From Littorina saxatilis (taxonomy: Eukaryota; Mollusca; Gastropoda; Littorinimorpha; Littorinidae), in NCBI RefSeq assembly GCF_037325665.1, contig NC_090245.1:104943686-105007685 (forward strand): 64,000 nucleotides of DNA, written 5' to 3'. Shown here piece by piece: positions 63,065-64,000 of this stretch. The position numbers were made by a program, and so were the translations under genes. The notes below the pieces were generated by a model, which worked only from the letters and a program-made list of their open reading frames with translations, did no database searches and was not told the origin of the DNA. The first letter of the stretch is position 1, and each line of letters opens with the position of its first letter.

Positions 63065-64000
63065 GCAAGCATGTCCACATCTGCGATTGGAAGTTAACAA
63101 GTGAAGGGCCGTGCCTTTAACGTCTACAGATAGGTTCTTTGAGCTTCTCCATCCAAGCATGGCCACATCTGAGATTGGGAGACGAATCGTTAACAAGTGA
63201 AGGGCCGTGCCTTTATGTCTACAGATAGGTTCTTTGTGCTTCTCCATCCAAGCATGGCCACATCTCAGATTGGAAGACGAATCGTTAACAAGTTGAGGAC
63301 CGTGCCTTTAACGTCTACAGATAGGTTCTTTGAGCTTCTCCATCCAAGCATGGCCACATCTGAGATGGAAGACGAATCGTTAACAAGTGAAGGGCCGTGC
63401 CTTTAACGTCTACAGATAGGTTCTTTGAGCTTCTCCATCCAAGCATGGCCACATCTGAGATGGAAGACGAATCGTTAACAAGTTGAGGACCGTGCCTTTA
63501 ACGTCTACAGATAGGTTCTTTGTACTTCTCCATCCAAGCTTGTTCACATCTGAGATTGGAAGACGAATCGTTAACAAGTTGAGGACCGTGCCTTTATGTC
63601 TACAGATAGGTTCTTTGAGCTTCTCCATCCAAGCATGGCTACATCTGAGATTGGAAGACGAATCGTTAACAAGTGAAGGGCCGTGCCTTTATGTCTACAG
63701 ATAGGTTCTTTGAGCTTCTCCATCCAAGCATGGCCACATCTGAGATTGGAAGACGAATCGTTAACAAGTGAAGGGCCGTGCCTTTATGTCTACAGATAGG
63801 TTCTTTGAGCTTCTCCATCCAAGCATGGCCACATCTGAGATTGGAAGACGAATCGTTAACAAGTGAAGGGCCGTGCCTTTAACGTCTACAGATAGGTTCT
63901 TTGTGCTTCTCCATCCAAGCATGGCCACATCTCAGATTGGGAGACGAATCGTTAACAAGTTGAGGACCGTGCCTTTAACGTCTACAGATAGGTTCTTTGT
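63065..64000. repeat. 96-bp satellite array, running off the right edge
   Basis: About ten units of 94-96 bp, each with CTACAGATAGGTTCTTTG, CTTCTCCATCCAAGCATGG, CACATCTGAGATTGG and GAATCGTTAACAAGT. Units alternate between GTGAAGGGCC and GTTGAGGACC and between TTTAACGTC and TTTATGTC, suggesting a higher-order pattern. Frames through it are artefacts. Confidence 0.96.

Overview
The window is animal nuclear DNA, and most likely from a marine gastropod such as a periwinkle. The evidence is intron-rich, phase-consistent gene structure with GT-AG splice sites, long CA/TG microsatellites, and several repeat families that I recognise as typical of molluscs (the organism is inference from memory, not a search). 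No bacterial or organellar genes are present. Almost everything that is not an exon is transposon-derived.

The host genes are two tandem Janus kinase (JAK) genes, both on the minus strand. Copy 1 is complete between its start codon at 50153 and its stop at 15307. I could place 20 coding exons whose splice phases all agree. They total 3984 nt, giving 1327 residues plus a stop, in the order FERM (about 1-400), degenerate SH2-like (about 415-520), pseudokinase JH2 (about 585-930), linker, tyrosine kinase JH1 (about 1015-1320). Copy 2 begins at 3687, 11.6 kb downstream in the same orientation. Only its first three coding exons (FERM) lie inside the window; the rest is beyond base 1. The first coding exons are the same length (129 codons) and about two thirds identical by hand count, so this is an old duplication with both copies apparently kept. 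JAKs act under cytokine-type receptors at the membrane and phosphorylate STATs; the FERM and SH2-like parts bind the receptor and JH2 controls JH1.

Layout: 1-3.7 kb, 5' part of JAK copy 2; 3.7-15.3 kb, intergenic DNA filled with nested DNA transposons and SINEs; 15.3-50.2 kb, JAK copy 1, whose introns hold SINEs, MITEs, two nested LINE fragments (22.6-24.4 kb) and a 7.4-kb inverted-repeat element (28.6-36.0 kb) that separates the JH2 exons from the JH1 exons; 50.2-52.9 kb, the presumed promoter side of copy 1; 52.9-55.7 kb, a 2.8-kb element with inverted ends; 55.9-60.7 kb, a LINE with other elements in and around it; 61-64 kb, SINEs, a mariner-type MITE and a 96-bp satellite that runs off the right edge.

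The most interesting unexplained pattern is in the repeats. Four repeat families with different bodies (called W, X, Y and Z here; eight copies) share one terminal architecture: a start ACAAG, a tiny hairpin, a subterminal motif, a body, a simple or GC-rich tandem tract, and a 3' terminal hairpin that repeats the subterminal motif. In family X the 5' motif and both arms of the 3' hairpin change together between copies. This looks like non-autonomous Helentron (Helitron2/HINE-like) DNA. A second pattern is a set of SINE families that share one core sequence but carry different, strongly structured 5' heads.
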